64,000 nt of DNA from Ignavibacteriota bacterium (GCA_013285405.1 CP053446.1:2527001-2591000); one strand, 5' to 3'; positions 36,056-44,989 are shown, counted from the first letter of the stretch. Numbers and translations: made by a program. The notes: generated by a model not told the origin, from the sequence alone.

Positions 36056-36511
36056 TCAGTTGTCATAATTTTTCGGTGAGAGATCTTTTATTCTGAAAAA
36101 TACATCTTCAAGTTCCTTATCGTCAACTGCATTATCAATCATTGGATAAAGTATGTTTTCCTCCTTAAGATTATGCTCGCTAAGGACTTCAAGTAATCCT
36201 TCTTCAAGTTCATCTGTTTGAGTATTACCATTTTTCAGATATGTGAAAATTTCATTTAAATAATTCTTTATTTCTCTGTGTTCCATTTTCATAACTGCGG
36301 TTGGACCTGTATCAGCCATTCCGGTTTTGCTTTCGAACAACGGAAATAAAATCTCCTCTTCCCATAAAATATGTTTTTGTAAATCTGTTTTAAATTCAGA
36401 AAAAATATCCATTGCTTTATTCTGATCGGAATCTCTCAGCTCTTTAAACTGAATATATATGTCATCCAATCTGTCGTGATCTTGTTCCATAAATTCTGAA
36501 ATAGATTTCAT
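36056..36511 (-). CDS. Hemerythrin-like (HHE) di-iron protein
   Basis: 151 residues forming a four-helix HHE bundle. Metal ligands are in EQDHDRLDD, HILWEEEILFPLF, KMEHREIKNYL and LSEHNLKEENILYPMID. Such proteins bind O2 or NO, or repair iron-sulfur clusters (RIC-like), which fits nitrate respiration where NO is released. A good AAGGAG precedes the ATG. It lies downstream of mobA on the same strand. Confidence 0.88.
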   Translation of the reverse strand: MKSISEFMEQDHDRLDDIYIQFKELRDSDQNKAMDIFSEFKTDLQKHILWEEEILFPLFESKTGMADTGPTAVMKMEHREIKNYLNEIFTYLKNGNTQTDELEEGLLEVLSEHNLKEENILYPMIDNAVDDKELEDVFFRIKDLSPKNYDN

Positions 36512-36560
36512 TATTACTCCTTTGTTTTTGATTCTTATTAATTAACGATGCTGAAAAAAT

Positions 36561-37187
36561 TCAGCTTGACAAATTCATTCTCCCTCTAACAAGTTCAAAG
36601 TCTTCAGGCTTATTCATATTTAGAAACATACCTTCTTCGTATCCGTCGTATTCATTAGCGATGTCTATAATTTCAGCATCAAGTTTTTGAACAAGCTGTA
36701 AAACTTTACATCCACACTTTTGAGAATTGTTAATCTCAAGTTTATCATCTTCAATAAGTTCAACTATTTCCTGTAAATCTTGTTTTGAATAGAGACCACA
36801 CAACTGCTGAACGAATCCATCTGCTTTTGTAATCGTAATTGACTTATTGGTTTTATAATTGATGATGAATTCAATTACACCCTTATTCACAAACGGTATA
36901 TCGCAGGAGATGATAAAATTCTTATCTGTAATCGAATGAGCTAATCCTGAATGTATGCCGGCGAGTGGACCAACATTTTTATAGATATCTTCAAACATTT
37001 CTATTCCAAGAAATTTGTATTCATCAGGAGTATTTGTTATGAGTATCACACGATCAAACAAACTCTTCATCAGTTCAGTAGTTCTTTCAATCATCGTCAC
37101 TTCACCGACCTTAAGAAAAGATTTATTCAAACCCATTCGTTTGCTTTTTCCGCCGGCGAGAATTATTCCAGTTATATCTTTATACAT
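36561..37187 (-). CDS. mobA: Molybdenum cofactor guanylyltransferase MobA
   Basis: Attaches GMP to Mo-molybdopterin to give MGD, required by NarG. 208 residues. The N-terminal nucleotide loop GIILAGGKSKRMGLNKSFLKVG has the LAGG form typical of GTP-specific MobA, and FIISCDIPFVNKG supplies the metal-binding Asp. The start overlaps the moeA stop by 16 nt. Compare MocA at 55128, which has LAAG. Confidence 0.92.
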   Translation of the reverse strand: MYKDITGIILAGGKSKRMGLNKSFLKVGEVTMIERTTELMKSLFDRVILITNTPDEYKFLGIEMFEDIYKNVGPLAGIHSGLAHSITDKNFIISCDIPFVNKGVIEFIINYKTNKSITITKADGFVQQLCGLYSKQDLQEIVELIEDDKLEINNSQKCGCKVLQLVQKLDAEIIDIANEYDGYEEGMFLNMNKPEDFELVRGRMNLSS

Positions 37188-38383
37188 TCTATCATTTCTC
37201 CTTTTTGGGGATTCATTCGCTCTTCTTCAATTATAATCAGACAATTTGCATTTGCAAGCTGCATCATATCAGCAGATGATTGTGCTTCTGAAGCTTTTAC
37301 AAAGTATTTTCCTTTTTCTAAATTGAATCCCAAACGACCGCGAAAGAAATTTCTTTTATCATCTTTTTTAATAATTGATTCAGTTAATTCTGCCATAACA
37401 GAGTTGTCTGGAGTAATCCCAAAAAAATTCAGAATCGCAGGTTTGATAAAAATTAAAAAATTCACATAAGATGAAACCGGATTTCCGGGAAGTCCAAAAA
37501 CCAATTTCGTCTTGTTTTCTTTTTCCCAAATACCAAATACGATCGGTTTGCCCGGTTTAATGTTAACTTTCCAGAATTTAACTTCGGTACCAAACTCGAT
37601 TAATAATTCTTTAAGATAATCATACTTGCCAACGGAAACGCCGCCTGTTGTAACAAGGATATCAATATCGCTGTTAAACGCGTCTGCAAGTTTCTCACGG
37701 ATTTTTGCTTTGTCATCTTTTACAAATCCAAAGTTTAACGTCTCCATATTACATTCATTCAATAAAGAAATAACCGAGTAAAGATTGGTCCCTCGAATTT
37801 TATCTTCAGTAACTTTACCATCAATATCAATAAGTTCATCACCGGTTGAAAACACTCCGAATTTAATTTTACGGTAAACTTTCACTTTCGATTTTCCGCA
37901 TGCACCAAGTAATGAAATTTTATTGGAAGTGATTAATTGATTTTTTTTAAGTGCCAGTATTCCTTCTGATAAATCTTCTCCTTTTTTTCTGATATGTTGA
38001 CTTTCCTTAATTGATTTTCCATCCGCAAGCATTACAAATCCGTTATTGGTAATTGCATCTTCAACGGGGAGAATTGCGGAAGTATTTTCAGGAATTTTGC
38101 CTCCAGTCATTATCAGAACAGCAGATTCATCATTCAGCGTGAATCGATTATAATTTCCGGCTGAAATTTCTCCAATGATTTTCCACTTTTTGATGTTAGG
38201 ATTAAACCTGATTGCAAATCCATCCATTGCTGAGTTGTGAAAGGGAGGTTGGTTGATATCAGAATAAACATCATCAGCCAAAATTCTGTTGAGTGAATTC
38301 AGAAGATCAACTTCTTCAATTTCAAGTTTTAATTTTAGAAATTCATTTTTTACAATTTGATATGATTCTGTGTAAGAAATCAT
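37172..38383 (-). CDS. moeA: Molybdopterin molybdotransferase MoeA
   Basis: Inserts molybdate into adenylated molybdopterin. 403 residues: N-terminal SAMDGFAIRF-type block (NSAMDGFAIRF), IMTGGKIPENTSAILPVED, then GVFSTGDELIDI, VTTGGVSVGKYDYLKELL and GLPGNPVSSYVNFLIFI, the molybdopterin-binding fold. The operon context (moaA, moaC, MOSC, mobA) is coherent. It serves both NarG and the HcrA-like enzyme. Confidence 0.95.
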   Translation of the reverse strand: MISYTESYQIVKNEFLKLKLEIEEVDLLNSLNRILADDVYSDINQPPFHNSAMDGFAIRFNPNIKKWKIIGEISAGNYNRFTLNDESAVLIMTGGKIPENTSAILPVEDAITNNGFVMLADGKSIKESQHIRKKGEDLSEGILALKKNQLITSNKISLLGACGKSKVKVYRKIKFGVFSTGDELIDIDGKVTEDKIRGTNLYSVISLLNECNMETLNFGFVKDDKAKIREKLADAFNSDIDILVTTGGVSVGKYDYLKELLIEFGTEVKFWKVNIKPGKPIVFGIWEKENKTKLVFGLPGNPVSSYVNFLIFIKPAILNFFGITPDNSVMAELTESIIKKDDKRNFFRGRLGFNLEKGKYFVKASEAQSSADMMQLANANCLIIIEEERMNPQKGEMIECIKI

Positions 38384-38384
38384 T

Positions 38385-38873
38385 TTAATCTGCTATATTA
38401 ACTTCATCTGAAACGTAAATCGTACCACCTTTAATTACTTTTGCAAAAATACCTTCGGTTGGCATAACACAATCACCAACTTTAAAATAAATAGCACACT
38501 TTGTGTGGCATTCCTTTCCTATCTGCGTAACTTCAAGTTCAACTTCTTTTCCGATTTTAATTTTATTACCGACGTGTAAACCGGGAAGATTGATAAATTC
38601 TGTTGTAATATTTTCCGCAAAAGCACCGGGACGAAGTTTCGGTAAACCTTTTTCACGCATCGTAGTAATGCTTTCCATCGCAAGAAAACTTACCTGTCGA
38701 TGCCAGTTTCCGGCGTGTGCATCTCCATCGATTCCATATTCTTCAATTAATTGTGCTGATGAAACATTTGATTTAGGTATTCCTTTCTTTTTACTTGTTG
38801 AGATAGCAACAATTCTTCCAGATTGAACATGATGTTTATTGAATAGTTTTTCATTTATGATGAAAGTTTCCAC
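38385..38873 (-). CDS. MOSC-domain protein
   Basis: 162 residues of a single MOSC fold: GRIVAISTSKKKGIPKSNV at the start, GIDGDAHAGNWHRQVSFL in the middle and the conserved Cys in IGKECHTKCAIYFKVGDCVMPTEG. MOSC domains handle molybdenum-cofactor-bound sulfur or act in Moco-dependent detoxification (YiiM-like). Overlapping moaC by 23 nt and placed next to moeA, it is part of the Moco operon; the exact reaction is unassigned. Confidence 0.85.
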   Translation of the reverse strand: METFIINEKLFNKHHVQSGRIVAISTSKKKGIPKSNVSSAQLIEEYGIDGDAHAGNWHRQVSFLAMESITTMREKGLPKLRPGAFAENITTEFINLPGLHVGNKIKIGKEVELEVTQIGKECHTKCAIYFKVGDCVMPTEGIFAKVIKGGTIYVSDEVNIAD

Positions 38874-39327
38874 TCTTTCCTCCAGTCTTACTTAGTAATT
38901 TTATTTCCTTGATCGTAATTGATTTATCTAATGCTTTGCACATATCATAAATTGTTAAAGCTGAAATGCTGACAGCGGTCAGTGCTTCCATTTCTATTCC
39001 GGTTTGAGCTATAGTTTTAGCTAATGATTTAATTTCAACGGTATTTTTCTTCTCATTGAGATTTAATACAACATCTATAGAAGAAATGAAAATATTGTGG
39101 CAAAGTGGAATTAACTCAGATGTTTTTTTTGCAGCTTGTATGCCTGAAATTTTCGCAACTGCTAGTACGTCACCTTTTTGGATTTCATTGCTCTTTATTT
39201 TATCAAATACTTTTTTTGATACATGAACTTCAGCAGATGCTTCTGCTGTTCGCACAGTTTTTTCTTTTGATGAAACATCAACCATTTTTGCTTTGCCAGA
39301 TTTATCTGTGTGAGAAAAGTTTTTCAT
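38851..39327 (-). CDS. moaC: Cyclic pyranopterin monophosphate synthase MoaC
   Basis: Second half of the first Moco step, forming cPMP from the MoaA product. 158 residues with KMVDVSSKEKTVRTAEASA, the KGDVLAVAKISGIQAAKKTSELIPLCHN active-site region, GIEMEALTAVSISALTIYDMCKA and the C-terminal LLSKTGGKSG. Start and moaA stop overlap (ATGA). Confidence 0.95.
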   Translation of the reverse strand: MKNFSHTDKSGKAKMVDVSSKEKTVRTAEASAEVHVSKKVFDKIKSNEIQKGDVLAVAKISGIQAAKKTSELIPLCHNIFISSIDVVLNLNEKKNTVEIKSLAKTIAQTGIEMEALTAVSISALTIYDMCKALDKSITIKEIKLLSKTGGKSGNFHHK

Positions 39328-40319
39328 CCACCAATGCTCATCATGTTGTTATAATTCATTTCTGCAAGTTCTTCTGCTTCGGGATGCTTGTACCATTTTT
39401 TCTTTAATGAATTTGAAATTACTTCTGCAATTATTTCATCTTCAATAGAATTATCACTCAGCATAATCTTTAAATCAATATCTTCCACAGAAGAAAACAG
39501 ACAGAGTTTTATTTTTCCTGATGCGGTTATTCTCAAGCGATTACAACTATCGCAAAAGTGATTAGAAACTGAACTGATAAAACCAACTTTGCAATTCGTT
39601 CCTTCAACTGCATAATCTTTTGCAATTTTTCCTTCCTGAACCACACTCACTAATTTATATTTAGCTTCTATACGTGATTTCATTTTCTGCCACGGAAGGA
39701 ACTTTTCATTATCCCAATTATTCCCGCTGAAGGGCATATATTCAATGAACCTGATATTAATATCGGTATCCTTAAAATAATCTATGAAATCAATAAGCTC
39801 ATCATCATTTATGTTTCTGATAATAACAGAGTTTACTTTTACATTTTTGAAGCCTGTGTTCATTGCTATATTGATTGAGCGAAGTGTAGATTCAAACATG
39901 TCGCTCTCGGTAATCGCTATAAATTTTTGTCTGTTTAATGTATCAAGGCTGATATTCAGGGAATCCAATCCACATCTGTACAGAGATTCAATTTTATCTT
40001 CAAGGCAGGTTCCGTTAGTAGTAATTCCAACTTCAAAGGGATTTTCTTTTTTAAGAGAACACAACATATCAAAAAACTTGACTATATCTTTTCTGATTAA
40101 TGGTTCTCCGCCTGTAAAACGAATTTTCTTTACTTCAAGATCTTTTACAAGAATTGTAATTAATCTTATTAATTCTTCATAACTAAGAATATCTTTTTTT
40201 GTTAATGAAGTATTAAACAACTTAACAGGATTACAGTAAATACAATTAAGATTGCATTTATCAATTAAAGAAATGCGGATGTAATCGTGGATCCTACCGA
40301 AGCTATCAACCAGTTTCAT
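39324..40319 (-). CDS. moaA: GTP 3',8-cyclase MoaA
   Basis: Radical SAM enzyme of molybdopterin synthesis. 331 residues with the N-terminal CX3CX2C (CNLNCIYCNP), KKIRFTGGEPLIRKDI, and the C-terminal auxiliary cluster CDSCNRLRITASGKIKLCLFS. The usual terminal GG is present (MMSIGG), needed for GTP radical chemistry. It heads the moaA-moaC-MOSC-moeA-mobA string. moaB, moaD, moaE and moeB are not in the window. Confidence 0.95.
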   Translation of the reverse strand: MKLVDSFGRIHDYIRISLIDKCNLNCIYCNPVKLFNTSLTKKDILSYEELIRLITILVKDLEVKKIRFTGGEPLIRKDIVKFFDMLCSLKKENPFEVGITTNGTCLEDKIESLYRCGLDSLNISLDTLNRQKFIAITESDMFESTLRSINIAMNTGFKNVKVNSVIIRNINDDELIDFIDYFKDTDINIRFIEYMPFSGNNWDNEKFLPWQKMKSRIEAKYKLVSVVQEGKIAKDYAVEGTNCKVGFISSVSNHFCDSCNRLRITASGKIKLCLFSSVEDIDLKIMLSDNSIEDEIIAEVISNSLKKKWYKHPEAEELAEMNYNNMMSIGG

Positions 40320-40323
40320 ATTC

Positions 40324-40845
40324 TTAAAAAATTATTAGTCCAATAACAGCAGCAATGAGAACTACAAAAGCCGGATGCATTTTGAATGTAAGAATTAATG
40401 CTGCTCCGACGACGAGCATTAAATAAGCTCTCCAATCGGTTCCACTTTTAATTGCGTATTGATACATTATTGCAACAATCATTCCCACTATTGCATATTT
40501 AATCCCACTAAAAGCTTTATTAACGAATTCATTTTTTTCATATAATGAATAAAAATATGCAGTAAATAATATCATAATAGCGGGAGTAAACAGGTTACCT
40601 AAATTTGCTGCAACAGCACCGAGTATTCCACCGGTTTTGTAGCCTGTGTATGTGGCAAACTTAATTGAAATGGCTCCGGGGAAAATTTCGACCATACCAA
40701 GTACTCTTAAAAATTCTTCTTTTGAAAGCCAATGATTATTAGTTACAACTTCGCGTTCAATTAGTGGTAAAAGTGAATAAGCACCACCAAACGAAAAAGA
40801 ACCAACTTTCAGAAACGAAAGGAAAAGTTGCAATAATGTTTCCAT
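40324..40845 (-). CDS. Half-size ChrA (CHR) family transporter
   Basis: 173 residues with the N-terminal CHR signature FLSFLKVGSFSFGGAYSLLPLIEREVV and the GMVEIFPGAISIKFATYTGYKTGG block, then three or four membrane segments. Half-size CHR proteins normally come as a pair of antiparallel subunits; only one is here, and no second copy is next to it. Substrate may be chromate or another oxyanion such as sulfate or molybdate. It overlaps the next upstream gene by one base. Confidence 0.82.
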   Translation of the reverse strand: METLLQLFLSFLKVGSFSFGGAYSLLPLIEREVVTNNHWLSKEEFLRVLGMVEIFPGAISIKFATYTGYKTGGILGAVAANLGNLFTPAIMILFTAYFYSLYEKNEFVNKAFSGIKYAIVGMIVAIMYQYAIKSGTDWRAYLMLVVGAALILTFKMHPAFVVLIAAVIGLIIF

Positions 40846-41162
40846 TATTTAATTCCAGTAATAATATCGTCAATCCAGCTTAATGCAGCCATCATAGATG
40901 GAAGCCCGATGGTAGGAAGAGATAGTAAAGCAACATGTCGCAATTCATCAGTAGAACAACCGGTAGCAATAGCTTTACGGGCATGCGAATGAACAGCGCC
41001 TTCGAGTCGTGCACCGGTTGAGATAGCAAGTTTTATTAATGCTCTCGTTTTTTCATCCAGTGGACCTGCGGCGTGAACTGCATCTCCCATTTTTTCATAA
41101 GCTTTTGCAACATCGGGATGATCTTCAGTAAACTTTTTAAATCGTTTTGGAATTTGCGACAT
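40845..41162 (-). CDS. Carboxymuconolactone decarboxylase-like (AhpD-fold) protein
   Basis: 105 residues of the CMD/AhpD fold: KFTEDHPDVAKAYEKMGDAV, then EKTRALIKLAISTGARLEGAVHSHARKAIATG. The CXXC redox pair of AhpD-type proteins is replaced by Leu/Ala (RLEGAVHSH), so peroxidase-type chemistry is unlikely. A very strong AAGGAGGT precedes the ATG. It follows the radical SAM gene closely. Function is unknown. Confidence 0.8.
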   Translation of the reverse strand: MSQIPKRFKKFTEDHPDVAKAYEKMGDAVHAAGPLDEKTRALIKLAISTGARLEGAVHSHARKAIATGCSTDELRHVALLSLPTIGLPSMMAALSWIDDIITGIK

Positions 41163-41192
41163 TGTTAACCTCCTTCATCATTTATCTAAATA

Positions 41193-42488
41193 TTATTTTT
41201 CGTTGTAATTTAAATGCAAAACTTTTTCATTTTCGTTTGTGATCGCATTCTTTGGAATCATTCTTAAGAAATCACCGTACTTCATTGGTTCTTCAAGTCT
41301 GCAGGACCAGACAAGCTGTTCTTTTCCGTCCTTATCTTTCCAGTAAGTAATGTCCGGGCATCCATCGCACATACTCTGATCACCATTAGCCATCAGATCA
41401 GGTGGTTGTATAATTAATATTGATTGCAGATGTGCTTTCTTAAAAATTCTGAACGGATTAACAGCAAGATATTTCAGATAATTTTTCAGAGCTTTCCTGA
41501 CACCTTTATCGAAAAGTGATAACACAAACATTGTTGATCTTCCCATTGCCAATGTTTTTGGAGATGCATAGCTTAAGTATTTGTCATACTTAAAATGATA
41601 GACGGTCATTACCAGTTCCATAAACTTTTTACCAGTGTAGCCGAATATTTTATTTTTATTTCCGATTCTTTCAGAAAGAAGCCATTTGTAATCATCAGCT
41701 TTGTGAGTTCCATTTAAAAATGCGGATGGTGCAAAGTCAGGAAATCTTTCCCTGATTTTCTCCACAATCATCGGTGATTTTAAATCAACTACTTCTTCCT
41801 GCTCTGAATGATAATGTATGTCTGTCCAAACAATCCTTTGATCTCCAATATAAAAATTAAAGGGTGTATTTGGTGTAATATATCTGAACAGAATGAAGAC
41901 CATTGTATCAACTATATCAATATGTTTTTGCGCCCAGGCAACCAGTTCAGGAACATACTGAAGTGTATCTCCATAAACAGTTGAGTTGAAAGAGCAGGCA
42001 ATTCCTCCTTCGGCAGCAAGCATCTCAGCATAATAGAGACGAAGCTCGTTCAGTTCAACTTCATTTTTGTCTTTCCATTTCTCTTCTCTGCCTCTGCCTT
42101 GTTTTGAATCTATATGAAAAGTAAACCCGAACACGCCTGCTTTTTTAAGATTGTGAAGCAATTCTTTTGTAAGAGCAATTCCATTTGTATTTATTATTGG
42201 TTTGAGTCCTCTTGATTTTATATGCTTTACTAACTCAATTATGTGAGGATAGACTAACGGATCGCCACCGGCAATTGAGATACAATCTGATTTTCTTTGT
42301 GACTGGAAAAAATCAAGTTCGTGCTTTACCTGTTCCAAAGATTTATGAGAATTTTTTATGTTCTTCCGGTAGCAGCCATAGCAGCTAAGGTTACATTGTG
42401 AAGTTGGTTCAAGCCAGGTAATACCGTTATCCGGCATTGTCCATGGCATGCGGTAAAGTGATTCAACCGGGAAATATGGTTTACTCAT
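41193..42488 (-). CDS. Radical SAM protein with C-terminal Cys motif, function unknown
   Basis: 431 residues. The CX3CX2C cluster motif CNLSCYGCYRKN is at residues ~33-44, followed by SIAGGDPLVYPHIIELVKHI (SAM-binding GGE-like motif) and TNGIALTKELL. The C-terminal MCDGCPDITYWKD and WSCRLEEPMKYGDF add cysteines that could bind a second cluster, as in SPASM-like proteins. No pathway is implied by the motifs. It lies in the nitrate/Moco block among CopD, CMD and hemerythrin genes. Confidence 0.78.
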   Translation of the reverse strand: MSKPYFPVESLYRMPWTMPDNGITWLEPTSQCNLSCYGCYRKNIKNSHKSLEQVKHELDFFQSQRKSDCISIAGGDPLVYPHIIELVKHIKSRGLKPIINTNGIALTKELLHNLKKAGVFGFTFHIDSKQGRGREEKWKDKNEVELNELRLYYAEMLAAEGGIACSFNSTVYGDTLQYVPELVAWAQKHIDIVDTMVFILFRYITPNTPFNFYIGDQRIVWTDIHYHSEQEEVVDLKSPMIVEKIRERFPDFAPSAFLNGTHKADDYKWLLSERIGNKNKIFGYTGKKFMELVMTVYHFKYDKYLSYASPKTLAMGRSTMFVLSLFDKGVRKALKNYLKYLAVNPFRIFKKAHLQSILIIQPPDLMANGDQSMCDGCPDITYWKDKDGKEQLVWSCRLEEPMKYGDFLRMIPKNAITNENEKVLHLNYNEK

Positions 42489-42555
42489 TTGTTTGCCTCT
42501 AATTTTAAAGAATGATTACTATTTAAATAATATCTTAATGCAGTAAAATTAATCA

Positions 42556-43023
42556 TCACCAAAGCATTGAAGCAAGTACAATTATTAGAAGACCAAGAGT
42601 GAGGTTAATTGTTGCTAAAGTGTGAAGAATTTTTTGTGATTTTATAAACTCAGCCTGAGGTGCTTCGCCTGGCTTTGGCATCGATCCTCTAAGTTTCGGT
42701 ACGATGCGTATTGCTATTATCAATCCTACTGCGATTACGCAAAGGATAAGAATATGTTTTGCAGTCAATATAATTCCTGATTGAGAAGAAGTGTTTAAAA
42801 GCATTTCCGCAGGTGTTTTCAAGTATCCGGTAATAAGAAGAATTATAATGCTTATCCAGGCAGTGATAGAAAATTTTTTTGAAATGATACCCATAAGTTT
42901 CCCACTTTGCTGTGCATCAATTAATTTTAAGGATGGAAGTAAAATCAAGTGCATATAAATCATTCCTCCTATCCAGACAGACGTTGCCAGCAGGTGTAAA
43001 AAATTTATAATTTGATTTGCCAT
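42556..43023 (-). CDS. CopD-like four-helix membrane protein
   Basis: About 155 residues from the ATG at 43023, chosen because GGAG lies 9-10 nt upstream, inside an earlier in-frame ATG. Four hydrophobic segments hold HLLATSVWIGGMIYMHLILLP, SITAWISIIILLITGYL, AKHILILCVIAVGLIIAIRI and TINLTLGLLIIVLASMLW, with conserved membrane histidines and GxM/GY positions as in CopD-type or heme-b-binding proteins. Copper or heme binding is inferred. Confidence 0.7.
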   Translation of the reverse strand: MANQIINFLHLLATSVWIGGMIYMHLILLPSLKLIDAQQSGKLMGIISKKFSITAWISIIILLITGYLKTPAEMLLNTSSQSGIILTAKHILILCVIAVGLIIAIRIVPKLRGSMPKPGEAPQAEFIKSQKILHTLATINLTLGLLIIVLASMLW

Positions 43024-43067
43024 ATTATTTTGCTCCATTCATTTTTGGTTTAGAAAATTTTAAAAAA

Positions 43068-43733
43068 TTAATGTGGCGAAAAACGATCCATATTTGAACT
43101 CATTTCTGCAAATTCATTATTGGTTAAATTTAACTGAGCAAACGGAAACACAATTTTATCTTCTCTGAAAATATGTAGCCGCAGCATTTCAACCATTTGT
43201 TTACCTTGTTCGAGAGCTATGTCAAGAATTACAAGACGTGAAGACTGATCAGGTAATCTTCCGGCAAGTCCGAACATTGTAAAAGTGATGGCAGCGATCT
43301 GAATAAATTTTATGTGATCATCTTCCAGCATATCAACTGCATTTGTTTTCTCAGGACCTGTACTGTGTTCGCCTTTTTCAATATAACGTTGATTAAGAAG
43401 AGGGAATAAGAATTTTTCTTCTTTTAAATTGTGTGTGCGAATGTTGTTATCAACAAACTGAAAAAATTCCGAAAGGGCTCCGCTTACTTCTTTTTGAGCA
43501 CTGAATCCATTTATTCTGATTTTGTTAAGTGTTTCTTCGAACATATCCAGTTTTTTAAGACAAGCTTTATGTTCATCCATAAAATTTTTAAGAACACTAT
43601 TCATCTGTTCGTACTCAACCTCATCTAATGCCGGAGGTGAAAATGCGTCTGGCGGCTCCATCGGAGAATACTCTTCCGAGCTTTCTTTTTCAACAAATCT
43701 TTTAATTGGATCAGAGTTTTTATCTTTATTCAT
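43068..43733 (-). CDS. Hemerythrin-like (HHE) domain protein
   Basis: About 221 residues from the ATG at 43733 (MNKDKNSDPIKRFVE), preceded by GAAGGAAAA. Helical segments carry FMDEHKACLKKLDMFEE, NIRTHNLKEEKFLFPLL, MLEDDHIKFIQIAAI and LRLHIFREDKIVFPFAQ, giving the His/Glu ligands of an HHE di-iron site. The acidic/proline N-terminal 40 residues are extra. Candidate O2/NO binding or cluster-repair protein. Divergent from the TDT transporter. Confidence 0.85.
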   Translation of the reverse strand: MNKDKNSDPIKRFVEKESSEEYSPMEPPDAFSPPALDEVEYEQMNSVLKNFMDEHKACLKKLDMFEETLNKIRINGFSAQKEVSGALSEFFQFVDNNIRTHNLKEEKFLFPLLNQRYIEKGEHSTGPEKTNAVDMLEDDHIKFIQIAAITFTMFGLAGRLPDQSSRLVILDIALEQGKQMVEMLRLHIFREDKIVFPFAQLNLTNNEFAEMSSNMDRFSPH

Positions 43734-43778
43734 ATTGATATTTTTCCTTCTCATTAAATGATGCAATAAATATAGTCA

Positions 43779-43819
43779 TTAAACTGAAATAGTAAAGGTT
43801 AGAAAAATTCTCAGTTTAA
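43779..43819. promoter_or_regulatory. Inverted repeat between divergent hemerythrin and TDT genes
   Basis: TTAAACTGA (43779-43787) and TCAGTTTAA (43811-43819) are exact complements separated by 23 nt in the shared promoter gap. It could be a divergent operator; it does not match the nos/nar dyad. Confidence 0.4.
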
Positions 43820-43891
43820 TTTTCTCAACATCATTTTTTTAATATATTTCTTTTGAACATTCCTTCTTTATTCATTAATTTAACTTAACGA

Positions 43892-44989
43892 ATGAACAAC
43901 AATAGTAGCATCTCCGCAGAAGGCAGTCACTTTATTAATAAATTGCGGGAAGTAGTCAAAAATCTTCCTCCAGCATATTTCGCTATGGTGATGTCCACCG
44001 GTATTATCTCAATTTCTCATTTCATGCTAAAAGTTCATATAGTAGCACATATACTGTTCTGGCTGAATATCGTATTCTATATTTTACTTGGGATATTGAA
44101 TATCCTGAGAATACTGTTTTATCGTAAAGATTTTTTATACGATATGATAGATCATCAAAAAGGTCCGGGATTCTTTACTATTGTTGCCGGTTCGTGTATT
44201 CTTGGTAGTCAGTTCATCATAATCTATAATGATTACTCTTTTGCTTTTGCGTTATGGATAATAGGAATAATTCTTTGGGTAATATTCAACTATACAATTT
44301 TCACAGCTTTAACTGTAAAAGAAAACAAACCGTCGCTTGATCAGGGAATAACCGGTGCCTGGCTTTTAGCTGTAGTTGCAACCCAGTCAATTGCAGCGCT
44401 AAGTACATTAATTGCAGCACACCTTGAACAACCTTACAAATTACAAATGAACTTTCTGGCTCTGTGTATGTGGATGTGGGGAGGTATGCTTTATATCTGG
44501 ATGATCTCACTGATTTTTTATCGTTATACATTTTTCAAACTTTTTCCGGGAGATCTTTCACCACCTTACTGGATAAATATGGGTGCGATGGCAATATCTA
44601 CTTTAGCAGGATCTCTGTTGATATCAAGTACTCACCATGCACCTTTTTTAGAATCGCTAATTCCTTTTGTTAAAGGTTTTACAATTTTCTACTGGGCAAC
44701 CGGAACGTGGTGGATACCAATGCTTTTTGTGCTTGCTATCTGGCGACATATATACAAACGATTTCCACTCAAATACGATCCTTTATATTGGGGTGCGGTG
44801 TTTCCTTTAGGAATGTACACTGCCTGCACATTTCATATGGCAGATTCAATGGACATCTACTTCCTTGAAGATGTACCGAAATATTTTATTTATATCGCGC
44901 TAACTGCATGGCTTGCAGCATTTATTGGATTTTTACATTCTGTTTATGATCAATTCAACAGGTTTATATCCAGAAATGCAACGCAATAA
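43892..44989 (+). CDS. TDT/SLAC1-family transporter
   Basis: 365 residues with about ten hydrophobic segments. The opening PPAYFAMVMSTGIISISHFML is the hallmark of the tellurite-resistance/dicarboxylate (TDT) family, which includes plant SLAC1 anion channels. FAMVMSTG and WATGTWWIPMLFVLAIW are conserved. It is the only plus-strand gene within the nitrate block. An anion role (nitrate, nitrite or organic acid) fits the position, but substrate is not encoded in recognisable residues. Confidence 0.82.
   Translation: MNNNSSISAEGSHFINKLREVVKNLPPAYFAMVMSTGIISISHFMLKVHIVAHILFWLNIVFYILLGILNILRILFYRKDFLYDMIDHQKGPGFFTIVAGSCILGSQFIIIYNDYSFAFALWIIGIILWVIFNYTIFTALTVKENKPSLDQGITGAWLLAVVATQSIAALSTLIAAHLEQPYKLQMNFLALCMWMWGGMLYIWMISLIFYRYTFFKLFPGDLSPPYWINMGAMAISTLAGSLLISSTHHAPFLESLIPFVKGFTIFYWATGTWWIPMLFVLAIWRHIYKRFPLKYDPLYWGAVFPLGMYTACTFHMADSMDIYFLEDVPKYFIYIALTAWLAAFIGFLHSVYDQFNRFISRNATQ

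Noticed and set aside
40845..41162. Loss of Cys pair in the CMD-like protein as a striking anomaly
   Set aside because: Cys-less members with the EGAVHSH pattern are, as far as I know, an ordinary subgroup of the family.
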